A stretch of 64,000 nucleotides of DNA from Hofstenia miamia. Taxonomy: Eukaryota > Xenacoelomorpha > Acoela. The notes beneath the pieces are model-generated. The model did not search any database. It worked only from the letters and a program-made list of their open reading frames with translations, and was not told the origin of the DNA. Where the stretch lies: assembly GCA_004352715.1 (NCBI GenBank), contig SCFE01000104.1:1301369-1365368 (forward strand). The letters are read 5' to 3'. Shown piece by piece: positions 45,948-59,310 of the stretch. Within the stretch, counting starts at the first letter, position 1, and each line of letters begins with the position of its first letter. A program made the translations under genes and the position numbers.

Positions 45948-46537
45948 GGGCGAGGTGAAAAAAGTTTTTTTGATTTGTGAAAAAAGATTCTAAAAAGCTT
46001 CCTCTACTTCTAAAATAACAATTTTTCAAGTTTTTATGTAGTTGCCATTTTAACTCTGTTGGCTACCCCTATTTTTATTTGCAAGAGAGCAAAATTGCAA
46101 AATCCTCTAAATATTCTCCAATTTTATAGTTATGGTGCTGTACATAATTTTATAGCGCATCAAAAATCAAGAAAATTACACAAACTTTCTCAGGTTTTCC
46201 TTATTTCTCTTGTCAAATAATCGTTTAAAGCTTCCATTCAACTTCACTGCTATGTCATTGAACTGTTAAATTTAATAGATTTTAATCCTGGGAAACTAAT
46301 CGCTTATCTTGACAAACGTAATAAAGAAAACCTGGGAAAGTTTATTTGGGTTTTCTTGGTTTTTTGAAGCCCTACAAATTGGTGTACAGCATAAGGCCAG
46401 GCAAGTAAAACATGGGGGTAGTCAGAAGATGTAAAACGCAACTGCGAAAAACATGAAAAAATGTGGTCTTAGAACTAGAGGCAACTCTTTAGAACACATT
46501 TTTTTCAAGAATCAAAAAACTTTTTCTCACTCCACCC
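45948..46537. mobile_element. 590-bp non-autonomous DNA transposon with TA flanks
   Basis: Inverted termini of about 27 bp: left GGGCGAGGTGAAAAAAGTTT, right (read inward) GGGTGGAGTGAGAAAAAGTT. Each end is bordered by TA (45946-45947, 46538-46539). TA duplication suggests the Tc1/mariner superfamily. Part of the interior (46300-46385) is shared with 20558-20640. Confidence 0.65.
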
Positions 46538-46539
46538 TA

Positions 46540-48589
46540 ATGTGGATCTCCATTAAAAATTTTGTTCGGTGAGGCAAGGTGGGTATCAAAATTCTGCCAC
46601 ATAGACAAGTCTGTAAATGGACCACCTTGTATATTTGGTGATGTGGGTATCTGACGCTAAATAAAGAATAGGTGTATTGGGCCAATTTTAAACATAATGT
46701 GCGGAAAAGTTTTTGACTGTGGGTGCGACACGTCTGAACCGGGGTTTGTAGTCTATTTACATAAATATTGAGATTTGCCGATGCTCACATTGGCTTTAGA
46801 CCTCCTTAATATCTGAACATTATGTATGAGAACAACCTGAAAGTTTTGAAAAATCGAAATTTTCATTGAAGAATGGATAATCCTTACAATAACATCAATC
46901 AAATGAATACTTTTTAGCAAAGAACCCTGAATTATTTACATAATTTATTCAAATAAACCGAATGAAATAGTCAGAAAACGTGAGGCAAAATCAAAGTTCC
47001 AAGCTGCCAGATATTTTACGGCAGGGAAACAAATAAAGAATTAATAACGTTTTTGCACACTGGTAGTTTTTCAAATATAAAAACCGATAGGGATATTATT
47101 AATACCTACTAATGCAGGTTCTAAAAGAGGTTTAGCTTTCTCAAACTTATTATAAATTTTGTAGCCATGTTTATCTTGCTTGCTATATTAAAAAGTTCAA
47201 AAATCTCTATAAAATAAATTTCATTTGAAATACCCGTCGCAACCTCCAAACTGTCATCAGGCTGCAAATTGATGACAACCGCAGAAAATTTTTTGTGTGA
47301 CATTAAATTCAATATTAAACAATATTTTCTTTATGCTTTAGTCAATTACACTTCAATAATGCTTATCTCTTCTCACAAAAGCTACTAGGCTACGTTAATA
47401 TTCTATCCTTAAGCTGCCCTAAAATTTTTTAAACCTCTAATGATCTTTGAAAAAAATTAAAGGCTAACAAACCGCGATTTGCGACTGAGCACTTAATGTA
47501 GCAGAACGTAAGTCGCGCAACAAAAGCAACAATTAGCAATGAAACGTTTCATTAAAAATTCGTAAATGAATGTGGATGACTTAAAATGAAACATCAAAGA
47601 ATTTGTAGTTTTCACTTAGCAGGCCTTCAAACTGTTTTTAATCAAGATACCGATGAATTTATTCAACCCAGGTACTAAAGCTGCAAAATAACAACAGTCA
47701 AAGTAACTGCAGACATTGAGTAGGAAATTATGAAGCATATAAAAGAATATTCAGAAGCTATGGTGCCATAAATACAAGATATGTTAAGGCTCGTCGCCAG
47801 AGGAAGATATGTAGTTATTATATTTAAGTGAATGTACCTAAAATATATTTCTAATTACAATTTGAATTAGGCTAAGACAACTAATTGTGTAAACTAGAAT
47901 AAAACAATTAGATTTAAGATTATTACTATCTAGGTCTAGGCATATGATTATGCAAGTGCTTTCGATAATATGACAATAAGCAAATATAGTTTTGGAACTG
48001 TAGGCAGGGATGGAGAAATATTTTTGGATAAAGTCGGATCATACAAATATTCAAGTGAACCGCTGTTCTAATCTGTTCTTCTGTCAATATACAAAAAACG
48101 TATTAGGCCTGATTTGAAAAAATGTTTTAGAGACTTTTGGGTCCGACACGAGGCGATTAAAAGTCGTCGTGAAGTCAAGATGTTCAAGTTTCTTAAGTTT
48201 TCATATTATAAGACAACTTCTGTTAATTAGTTAGTTTCATAAAAAAATGACAACCAAAAATACACATTCAAAAACACTCAATTTGTATCAAAATTAAAGA
48301 GTCATTGTAAAGAAATGAATTGAATATTTAAAATTGCAAAAACTGTATCCCGCTGAAACAAAAAATTTTTCATAGGATTTTCTACCAAAATACTTCATGC
48401 TTATCAGCTAAAACAATATTTTTGTAATTTTGACTGCTAAAATGACCTATCTCTCTTTGGAAATTTGAGATTGGACATTTCTGGCGCCAACCAGTGGCCA
48501 ATTCCTTCGCTTGTTGCGATACATATAAATGGTGAAAAGAACGATTTATTCAATTTCCAACACTCAAATCTCATGATACTGAAATATTA
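46540..48589. other. Unassigned AT-rich DNA
   Basis: No recognisable gene. The 63-codon frame at 47121-47312 (minus) is not convincing. The last few hundred bases may be the 5' part of the hAT pseudogene that follows. Confidence 0.45.
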
Positions 48590-49800
48590 GCCAAGGTAGA
48601 TTTAAATTTAAAAGATAGTCGTTGTCAGTCATATGGCAATGCTGCTAAAGTGAATGGTTGCTAGAAAAGGTCTTCCAGAATGACATACAAAATAAACAGT
48701 TGAGTATCTACGTCTCATGTGCAACACATTCACTGAATTTATTCGGACAAAGGTTAGCAGAATCATGCTCTCAAACTACAAAGCTATTCTGACTGGCAAA
48801 AACATTGAAATATTTTTCTCTGGTTTTGCTAATATTCTCAAAGCCTTGCTTCTCGCTTAAGACAACAGTACATCATTGCTTTTTGAAAAGGAGGAAAACG
48901 TTAATAAAAAAAATTACACCAAACAGCTGAAAAATTAGGTCATCTAGTTTCTACTGCATTTTAGGTATGTCGCACTACCAAGAATGCAGTAAGCCTCAAT
49001 GATGTTGCAAGTCCTTGCTCAGTTGTCAAGGATTAAAAGTGATTATTGTGGCAGAAAATTCATTTAGCAAATAATTAGAAAGCATGACAGGAAAATTTTA
49101 ATTTTTGTGGTGTAAAAGAAGATGCAAAAATAGAACATGACACATATTGAGAATTTTAAATTGCCTGGAACAGTAATGACGTGGTCGCTCAGTTCCACCA
49201 GTGTTTAATTTTTTTTAATAAATAATACTCGGAGTATTGTGATAAAATATTAAAAAATGATATTAAATAAAATTTGATCCCCAAGCCTTCACTTGAAAAC
49301 AATCTAGCCCTCTGACCGATTTCGCCCTCCTATCGCTGGCCTAGAATTATCATTTTGTCAACAAGAAACTTTCTATAACAATGTTATCGAAAAATCAGAT
49401 TTTTTCAATATCTTTGCATAATCTGAAATTGAAAAGGGCTGTCAAATAGCGAAATGCACAGCAACGACGTCTGTAAAATGAAACTGAAAACTGAAGTTTG
49501 GGCTTTTCAAACATGTCACAGATTTACTGCCAGGAACGGAACATTTCTTCGATTCACATATATCTTTGCCAAATGAATCAAACATTTTATTGAACAATGT
49601 TGAAACAATTTTTCGGTTTTATTTGCAGATGATGGTAGTAAATTGTTGTACACAAATTTTTTAAAGAACGAGTTAAGTTTGATGTCATGGGATACATTGA
49701 TTTCTGAAATCATAGACTTCCCTGATAAATTAATCAGTGATTTTGATGTCATGCCAAAATCTATAAAAATGTTACCCAAATTGCTCTATAAATGCTGTTA
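48590..49800 (+). pseudogene. ZMYM1-like hAT transposase pseudogene
   Basis: From 48591 a frame reads EILAKVDLNLKDSRCQSYGN followed by AAKVNGC. This matches the D-C/x-R-G-Q-S-Y-D-N-A-x-x-M-x-G-x-Y motif, with the catalytic Asp replaced by Gly (SYGN for SYDN). After a frameshift NKQLSIYVSCATHSLNLFGQ (the C-A-A/T-H-S-L-N-L-V motif) and ESCSQTTKLF follow. These are hallmarks of the TTF-type/ZMYM1-like hAT transposases common in animals. The C-terminal part is weaker: around 49640-49800 a plus-strand open stretch FLKNELSLMSWDTLISEIID followed by FPDKLISDFDVMPK may be the region before the dimerisation domain. The minus-strand ORF at 49516-49779 is its shadow. Only the C-terminal part is included in the duplicated block. 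Confidence 0.65.
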
Positions 49801-52800
49801 TTGATGACTGTAAATAAATTGTTTCTGAAATTGGGATTCTTTACTAAACACATGTAAATCGAATGAATAAAAAAACGAGGACCCGGCAATGAAATATTGT
49901 CCATCGGCCAATTGAATTAATGATTTTTAATGAGATAGGATAAATAACAGAAAAAATATATACCTTATTGTAAACTCGAACAGTGAAAGAATTAAACTAG
50001 CACAGCAGAAAGCAGAGAGGGAAAAGCGACCACAAAACTTAATCACAATGAATCATCCTAATTAGTGAAAATCTTACTCTTCTCAGTAAAGTTAAAATGC
50101 CAAAGTTTCATTTATAAATTACATCAGCGCAGGCGAAATAATATTTCTTGAACTTTATTACTGAAAGTAATTGCTGACAATGACAAGCAAAAACAAAATC
50201 AAAATTCACGCAAGTCGAGGTAAATCTCAAATGATGAGCAGAATGTACAAATACTTGGGAAATTCTCAATTTAAAAAAAGTCGATCATTATTGATCTCAG
50301 AACAGTGCGAACATTGCTACCAAAATGAATATGAAAATATTGCGAAATAAAGGCTTACAACTAATTATAATTAATAAAATAAACGTTATCGTACCAGAAA
50401 TCCTATCTCCCATATATATGTATACTATTTTCTCTAAAAGTTTCGTACAAGGATTGTTTAGTAGTGGCGGTGGAACAAATTTTGTTCGTTGATGGGGGAG
50501 CAAGTTACATTACTTCCCAGCATATTAAATTACTAAGAGGACTTTTACGTCTTAAGTTAGAAAATTGAGGGAGGTTTTTTATATAAAGGTTTGTCTTGAG
50601 AAGGGGGAAGGGGAAAGCTACCTCACTTCCACTGTCATTCTTATATTTTTAAGTGTTTCCCAATTAAAAATAAATACAATTTTGGGTATGACAGGCTTCT
50701 GAAAATGTAGCGAAAATTATTCTAAAGGCACAACATTATCAAATCTTACAAAACTGGCAAGTAAACACATCAGTCAAGTCACAAATGAGTCTCTGTATAT
50801 AGCTGCTTCTGCAACAATTACATGCAGATAGGTTAGACAGAACATTTTTCCATGTATTTTTAGAAGAAGGATTATGTTTATAGTTTATTTCAGTGGCTGT
50901 CAAGTGACAGTGAAAGGGTAAATACCAAAACATTTTAAGAGCAATTCACCATGGAATATATTTCTTCTGCTAAGGATTTTTTCATTAGATGCAAGCACAA
51001 ATATCCATAACCAAAGTCAATAGATTTGACAAGTGAATCAGTGGACCTCGAATAATTCTTAATTTTATTACCTGTAGTGTTCACATCCAAATGTTGTCAC
51101 TGCCCTTAGTATGTTCTCTAAACAAGCTGTTTCAATAGCATCCGCAGCACGTATTGTTAGGTTATTCAAATTGCTTAAAAAAATTCCCAAAATTCCCAAA
51201 ATTTTAGCCATTTAAACTTACATTGCAAAGAAATCGTCATTTAATAAAGTCATTGAAAGATATGTATCTCGGAATGACAGAAAAGCTGTCTTAACATTTT
51301 CAGATTGTAAAACAGATCACCTTTTTAATTTTTAGTTTTGCGCAATGTATTTCGTCGGCTTCCAGGTTAAAGGTGATACGTAAGTTGTAAAATAATGGAA
51401 AATAAGTTAAGTGCTGGAGAGCAATGTAGTTGACAATACTTATTTTGCAATTTGTGCTATATAGCGTCTCTAAATATTGAACCGTATCTATGTATGAAAT
51501 CCTGTTTCATTTGCCTAAACATGGGTAAAAGTAAAACAACAAAATTAAAATCAAGAGCGAGATAGTTTGCTTATATCTAATAAGTCCCGGCGATCCCTAT
51601 TTTAGTTTTTCTAAACCCCCGCTTCTACGAAAATAAGTATTTATCTATTCAATTATTATATATATATATATATACATATATATGACATTAATTATAAATT
51701 TATGATTTCCTTGAAACCCAATGTGAATACTGGATATGTAACAATAAATATATGGATTACCATTATTACCCTACTTTTAGTTTGGCAGAGATGGACATGG
51801 GCCCAAGGCCAACCCATTAGGCCCCCGGCTCAGTCAAGCGCGAATCTGGCAAGGCCAATTTAAATGTCTATGATCTTTGGCAAAAAAAATCATTTAACTT
51901 TGTGGTTTGCCAAACCAAGTTTAAGTAATTAGAAACTCATAAAATCTACACACTGAAATTGAAAGACCGATTGAATTTTAGAAGAATATATGATAATGAT
52001 GTAAAGTCTTAACATGTAAATTTCATTTCACCGTATTTTTTATAAATTATATAACCTTCATTGTATTTGGGCCCAATATCTACAATACATTGGACAAATT
52101 CCAGCACCATGTCAATTTCAAGCTGATCATCCTAATGACTATAAATTTTTGTTTATCATTCCATTATGGTAACCATTATATCGTACATAATGATATGGCA
52201 GCTCTTGTTGAATGGGTGAGCTTTATGATCTCACCCTAATATAGTTGGGTATAATAGAATTCAAAAACATACCTTATGTGAAATTGAGCAGTGATATTAA
52301 AATAAAAGATGTTAGGAAACGAAGTGGGAAAAGCGAATACAATCACTATGTGATTCGTTCAAATTAGTTCATATCGTGCTCTACCGTTCAAAGTTGATGA
52401 TGATGCCGTGTAATGAATAAATTCAATCAATAACAAGAAACAAAATTCTTCCGTGCTAAATCTACACATTTTCATTTCGAGGGCAAGTCATTACACTGAG
52501 TTAACAAAAAAGTTTTTTCATGAAATGTTATTTTTAACACAGCTTGCAATCAAAAAAGTACTCTTACTATTCGAAATTCACATAAAATTCGAATGGCATT
52601 GTAACGAGGGCTTTACAATGCAAGAAATTAATATGGAGACATTTTGTGACTGTATACAACATAGTAAACTCGCATTTACTACTTCATGTCAACCTTGATT
52701 TTTTTGGTGCGTCTACGCGCTAGACTACATTATTAGTAGATCATAGAATAGGATCTACATTATCCAGTGCAGTGGCATCACTGAGGGGTGCAGGGGAGTG

Positions 52801-53339
52801 ACTGCATCGGACCCACAAATGACAATAAATTTTATTCTCCAAAAATAAAAATAAAACTTATTATAAGAAATTTTAAACAAATTTGGGACCCCACGTTTTG
52901 AATTTAGAGCATTTGGGGCCCCAATATATCAAAATAACAAAAATTTGGCAAAAATTTGGGATCCACAATTAGAAATATTTCTTTAATTAACAATTTTAGA
53001 CGATTTTGGAGGCCCAATAGCTATGCATATATTTAGTAAAAACGATTACTGAAAATTCAATTCATTGAATTGGGATGCGGTGCCCCAAAATAAGTTACTT
53101 TTAAACTGCAAATGGGGAACGAACAAAACTTTGTTTTTGTCAATGACAAGATTTCACTACCCTTTATCATACATCTTATTTAGTGATACAGAAAAGTGTT
53201 AGCTAAAGGTTTTTCTAATATTAACGACTGGTGGCATTAGCATTCCAGTGCCTTATAGTTCAGGAGAAAAATGAGGACAGACTTCCATAAACTTAATTTT
53301 GCAAATCTTGGCATTAACATTTTGTAATTGAAGAATACT
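49234..53339. repeat. 4.1-kb duplicated block, copy A
   Basis: It is repeated nearly base for base at 54096-58210. Differences are sparse: CTTTCTATAAC/CTTTATATAAC near 49370, CCGTATC/CTGTATC near 51482, a small indel near 51540, (TA)n length at 51655-51675, and GCATTAGCATT/GCATTAGTATT near 53236. It holds the hAT pseudogene C-terminus, unassigned DNA and short frames (50297-50503, 50739-50933, 52453-52698) that are identical in both copies but have no recognised function. Copy A ends exactly at the single N (53340). Confidence 0.9.
51655..51684. repeat. (TA)n microsatellite (copy A)
   Basis: TA tract with one TACATA interruption; its counterpart at 56526-56554 in copy C is uninterrupted and longer. 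Confidence 0.9.
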
Positions 53340-53340
53340 N

Positions 53341-54094
53341 GACCGATTTCGCCCTCCTATCGCTGGCCTAGAATTATCATTTTGTCAACAAGAAACTTTA
53401 TATAACAATGTTATCGAAAAATCAGATTTTTTCAATATCTTTGCATAATCTGAAATTGAAAAGGGCTGTCAAATAGCGAAATGCACAGCAACGACGTCTG
53501 TAAAATGAAACTGAAAACTGAAGTTTGGGCTTTTCAAACATGTCACAGATTTACTGCCAGGAACGGAACATTTCTTCGATTCACATATATCTTTGCCAAA
53601 TGAATCAAACATTTTATTGAACAATGTTGAAACAATTTTTCGGTTTTATTTGCAGATGATGGTAGTAAATTGTTGTACACAAATTTTTTAAAGAACGAGT
53701 TAAGTTTGATGTCATGGGATACATTGATTTCTGAAATCATAGACTTCCCTGATAAATTAATCAGTGATTTTGATGTCATGCCAAAATCTATAAAAATGTT
53801 ACCCAAATTGCTCTATAAATGCTGTTATTGATGACTGTAAATAAATTGTTTCTGAAATTGGGATTCTTTACTAAACACATGTAAATCGAATGAATAAAAA
53901 AACGAGGACCCGGCAATGAAATATTGTCCATCGGCCAATTGAATTAATGATTTTTAATGAGATAGGATAAATAACAGAAAAAATATATACCTTATTGTAA
54001 ACTCGAACAGTGAAAGAATTAAACTAGCACAGCAGAAAGCAGAGAGGGAAAAGCGACCACAAAACTTAATCACAATGAATCATCCTAATTAGTG
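53341..54094. repeat. 0.75-kb partial copy B of the duplicated block
   Basis: Matches 49315-50068 and 54178-54934 and is bounded by single Ns at 53340 and 54095. Where A and C differ near its start (CTTTATATAAC) it agrees with C, so it is likely an alternative contig end. Confidence 0.9.
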
Positions 54095-54095
54095 N

Positions 54096-56524
54096 GTATT
54101 GTGATAAAATATTAAAAAATGATATTAAATAAAATTTGATCCCCAAGCCTTCACTTGAAAACAATCTAGCCCTCTGACCGATTTCGCCCTCCTATCGCTG
54201 GCCTAGAATTATCATTTTGTCAACAAGAAACTTTATATAACAATGTTATCGAAAAATCAGATTTTTTCAATATCTTTGCATAATCTGAAATTGAAAAGGG
54301 CTGTCAAATAGCGAAATGCACAGCAACGACGTCTGTAAAATGAAACTGAAAACTGAAGTTTGGGCTTTTCAAACATGTCACAGATTTACTGCCAGGAACG
54401 GAACATTTCTTCGATTCACATATATCTTTGCCAAATGAATCAAACATTTTATTGAACAATGTTGAAACAATTTTTCGGTTTTATTTGCAGATGATGGTAG
54501 TAAATTGTTGTACACAAATTTTTTAAAGAACGAGTTAAGTTTGATGTCATGGGATACATTGATTTCTGAAATCATAGACTTCCCTGATAAATTAATCAGT
54601 GATTTTGATGTCATGCCAAAATCTATAAAAATGTTACCCAAATTGCTCTATAAATGCTGTTATTGATGACTGTAAATAAATTGTTTCTGAAATTGGGATT
54701 CTTTACTAAACACATGTAAATCGAATGAATAAAAAAACGAGGACCCGGCAATGAAATATTGTCCATCGGCCAATTGAATTAATGATTTTTAATGAGATAG
54801 GATAAATAACAGAAAAAATATATACCTTATTGTAAACTCGAACAGTGAAAGAATTAAACTAGCACAGCAGAAAGCAGAGAGGGAAAAGCGACCACAAAAC
54901 TTAATCACAATGAATCATCCTAATTAGTGAAAATCTTACTCTTCTCAGTAAAGTTAAAATGCCAAAGTTTCATTTATAAATTACATCAGCGCAGGCGAAA
55001 TAATATTTCTTGAACTTTATTACTGAAAGTAATTGCTGACAATGACAAGCAAAAACAAAATCAAAATTCACGCAAGTCGAGGTAAATCTCAAATGATGAG
55101 CAGAATGTACAAATACTTGGGAAATTCTCAATTTAAAAAAAGTCGATCATTATTGATCTCAGAACAGTGCGAACATTGCTACCAAAATGAATATGAAAAT
55201 ATTGCGAAATAAAGGCTTACAACTAATTATAATTAATAAAATAAACGTTATCGTACCAGAAATCCTATCTCCCATATATATGTATACTATTTTCTCTAAA
55301 AGTTTCGTACAAGGATTGTTTAGTAGTGGCGGTGGAACAAATTTTGTTCGTTGATGGGGGAGCAAGTTACATTACTTCCCAGCATATTAAATTACTAAGA
55401 GGACTTTTACGTCTTAAGTTAGAAAATTGAGGGAGGTTTTTTATATAAAGGTTTGTCTTGAGAAGGGGGAAGGGGAAAGCTACCTCACTTCCACTGTCAT
55501 TCTTATATTTTTAAGTGTTTCCCAATTAAAAATAAATACAATTTTGGGTATGACAGGCTTCTGAAAATGTAGCGAAAATTATTCTAAAGGCACAACATTA
55601 TCAAATCTTACAAAACTGGCAAGTAAACACATCAGTCAAGTCACAAATGAGTCTCTGTATATAGCTGCTTCTGCAACAATTACATGCAGATAGGTTAGAC
55701 AGAACATTTTTCCATGTATTTTTAGAAGAAGGATTATGTTTATAGTTTATTTCAGTGGCTGTCAAGTGACAGTGAAAGGGTAAATACCAAAACATTTTAA
55801 GAGCAATTCACCATGGAATATATTTCTTCTGCTAAGGATTTTTTCATTAGATGCAAGCACAAATATCCATAACCAAAGTCAATAGATTTGACAAGTGAAT
55901 CAGTGGACCTCGAATAATTCTTAATTTTATTACCTGTAGTGTTCACATCCAAATGTTGTCACTGCCCTTAGTATGTTCTCTAAACAAGCTGTTTCAATAG
56001 CATCCGCAGCACGTATTGTTAGGTTATTCAAATTGCTTAAAAAAATTCCCAAAATTCCCAAAATTTTAGCCATTTAAACTTACATTGCAAAGAAATCGTC
56101 ATTTAATAAAGTCATTGAAAGATATGTATCTCGGAATGACAGAAAAGCTGTCTTAACATTTTCAGATTGTAAAACAGATCACCTTTTTAATTTTTAGTTT
56201 TGCGCAATGTATTTCGTCGGCTTCCAGGTTAAAGGTGATACGTAAGTTGTAAAATAATGGAAAATAAGTTAAGTGCTGGAGAGCAATGTAGTTGACAATA
56301 CTTATTTTGCAATTTGTGCTATATAGCGTCTCTAAATATTGAACTGTATCTATGTATGAAATCCTGTTTCATTTGCCTAAACATGGGTAAAAGTAAAACA
56401 AAAAATCCAACAAAATTAAGATCAAGAGCAAGATAGTTTGCTTATATTTAATAAGTCCCGGCGATCCCCATTTTAGTTTTTCTAAACCCCCGCTTCTACG
56501 AAAATAAGTATTTATCTATTCAAT

Positions 56525-56555
<31 letters not shown>

Positions 56556-58210
56556 ACATTAATTATAAATTTATGATTTCCTTGAAACCCAATGTGAATA
56601 CTGGATATGTAACAATAAATATATGGATTACCATTATTACCCTACTTTTAGTTTGGCAGAGATGGACATGGGCCCAAGGCCAACCCATTAGGCCCCCGGC
56701 TCAGTCAAGCGCGAATCTGGCAAGGCCAATTTAAATGTCTATGATCTTTGGCAAAAAAAATCATTTAACTTTGTGGTTTGCCAAACCAAGTTTAAGTAAT
56801 TAGAAACTCATAAAATCTACACACTGAAATTGAAAGACCGATTGAATTTTAGAAGAATATATGATAATGATGTAAAGTCTTAACATGTAAATTTCATTTC
56901 ACCGTATTTTTTATAAATTATATAACCTTCATTGTATTTGGGCCCAATATCTACAATACATTGGACAAATTCCAGCACCATGTCAATTTCAAGCTGATCA
57001 TCCTAATGACTATAAATTTTTGTTTATCATTCCATTATGGTAACCATTATATCGTACATAATGATATGGCAGCTCTTGTTGAATGGGTGAGCTTTATGAT
57101 CTCACCCTAATATAGTTGGGTATAATAGAATTCAAAAACATACCTTATGTGAAATTGAGCAGTGATATTAAAATAAAAGATGTTAGGAAACGAAGTGGGA
57201 AAAGCGAATACAATCACTATGTGATTCGTTCAAATTAGTTCATATCGTGCTCTACCGTTCAAAGTTGATGATGATGCCGTGTAATGAATAAATTCAATCA
57301 ATAACAAGAAACAAAATTCTTCCGTGCTAAATCTACACATTTTCATTTCGAGGGCAAGTCATTACACTGAGTTAACAAAAAAGTTTTTTCATGAAATGTT
57401 ATTTTTAACACAGCTTGCAATCAAAAAAGTACTCTTACTATTCGAAATTCACATAAAATTCGAATGGCATTGTAACGAGGGCTTTACAATGCAAGAAATT
57501 AATATGGAGACATTTTGTGACTGTATACAACATAGTAAACTCGCATTTACTACTTCATGTCAACCTTGATTTTTTTGGTGCGTCTACGCGCTAGACTACA
57601 TTATTAGTAGATCATAGAATAGGATCTACATTATCCAGTGCAGTGGCATCACTGAGGGGTGCAGGGGAGTGACTGCATCGGACCCACAAATGACAATAAA
57701 TTTTATTCTCCAAAAATAAAAATAAAACTTATTATAAGAAATTTTAAACAAATTTGGGACCCCACGTTTTGAATTTAGAGCATTTGGGGCCCCAATATAT
57801 CAAAATAACAAAAATTTGGCAAAAATTTGGGATCCACAATTAGAAATATTTCTTTAATTAACAATTTTAGACGATTTTGGAGGCCCAATAGCTATGCATA
57901 TATTTAGTAAAAACGATTACTGAAAATTCAATTCATTGAATTGGGATGCGGTGCCCCAAAATAAGTTACTTTTAAACTGCAAATGGGGAACGAACAAAAC
58001 TTTGTTTTTGTCAATGACAAGATTTCACTACCCTTTATCATACATCTTATTTAGTGATACAGAAAAGTGTTAGCTAAAGGTTTTTCTAATATTAACGACT
58101 GGTGGCATTAGTATTCCAGTGCCTTATAGTTCAGGAGAAAAATGAGGACAGACTTCCATAAACATAATTTTGCAAATCTTGGCATTAACATTTTGTAATT
58201 GAAGAATACT
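54096..58210. repeat. 4.1-kb duplicated block, copy C
   Basis: Starts GTATTGTGATAAAATATTAA (equivalent to 49234) and ends AATTGAAGAATACT, where it passes into unique DNA. Low divergence from copy A looks like allelic variation rather than an old duplication. Confidence 0.9.
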
Positions 58211-59067
58211 TTGAAATTTCAATAAAGTTTAAACGCTTATAACTAATAGAGATGTCCAATATCCGACAAACCCACAAAGTAAAGGAAGAGTAATATACGT
58301 TTTAAAATTCCAAACGGTGCCGGGTCTTCGGCAGAAAATACTTGCGATCAGCCGCTGCGCTCCCATGGGCTTACTCCTTATTATTAGCAGAACATTATCT
58401 AGAATTTGAAGGTTTTTTTACAAAATAGTTAATACTTTCACCAGGTTTATGCATTTTAACATTTGCCAACGGATGTTTTAATATCCAATGACTTCGAAAA
58501 TTCCCAACAGGCTTGGAAAAAATTTTCAAAATATAGACAAAACATTTAGTTTAAACTTTGTTCAAGGCTAAAGGTAATTAGGCGACAATATCATTTCAGG
58601 AAAACACGGTAATTCCTGCAATTATCCAATTCCCATTCAATGAAATACAATAGCTTGCAGAATTCCGAGTGAAGGAAGAACTAGCGCAATTCAATATTCA
58701 ATAACGGAGCCTCTATTAGTCTCTCGATAGCAAATTATTTTACCAGTGCTTGACTCGGCCCAGAAGCTGCTTAAGCATGATGAAAGCAATCACCAAACTG
58801 CCGAGGTTTAAGAACGTAACTTACCAGAACTTGTCTCTCTCCCAAACAGACAGCATTTCCTGGTTAAGAAATAAATAAAATGCTTAAATTTGCTAATACA
58901 TGTAGACTTGTATTATAGAGAACGCATGAAACAGGAGTTCTATAACAATTCAATGTAGTTGCATCATTTTATGACAAGTCACATTTTGCATTTCGAGACA
59001 CTGTAGACTTGCAATATTTTGACGCACATGATGTATTCAGACATTGTATAATTCTTCCAAATAGTAA
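58211..59067. other. Unassigned DNA
   Basis: TAGAGATGTCCAATATCCG at about 58246 resembles a hAT terminus, without a partner. No gene is recognised. Confidence 0.45.
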
Positions 59068-59310
59068 TGAATTATTAATACATTTGTTATGTAACAAGGG
59101 GCGCCACAAATTTCTACCGCTAATAGGGTAAAACCTCATAATAATCAAAATGTGACTTTTCGCTTTCTAACACGGTAGCATTGAATTATTAATACATTTG
59201 TTATGTAACAAGGGGCGCCACAAATTTCTACCGCTAATAGGGTAAAACCTCATAATAATCAAAATGTGACTTTTCGCTTTCTAACACGGTAGCATTGAAT
59301 TATTTAATAC
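59068..59310. repeat. 114-bp tandem repeat, two full copies plus start of a third
   Basis: Units start TGAATTATTAATACATTTG at 59068 and 59182 and are identical to the eye. A third start (TGAATTATTTAATACATTT) at 59296 soon diverges. Confidence 0.9.

Noticed and set aside
49516-49779. 87-codon minus-strand ORF present three times (also 53543 and 54378)
   Set aside because: It lies antisense to a decayed hAT transposase and is repeated only because the DNA block is repeated; repetition is not evidence of selection.
59068-59310. Short-repeat array as a possible CRISPR locus
   Set aside because: The units are 114 bp, contiguous and without spacers, in a eukaryotic context; no cas-like gene is present.
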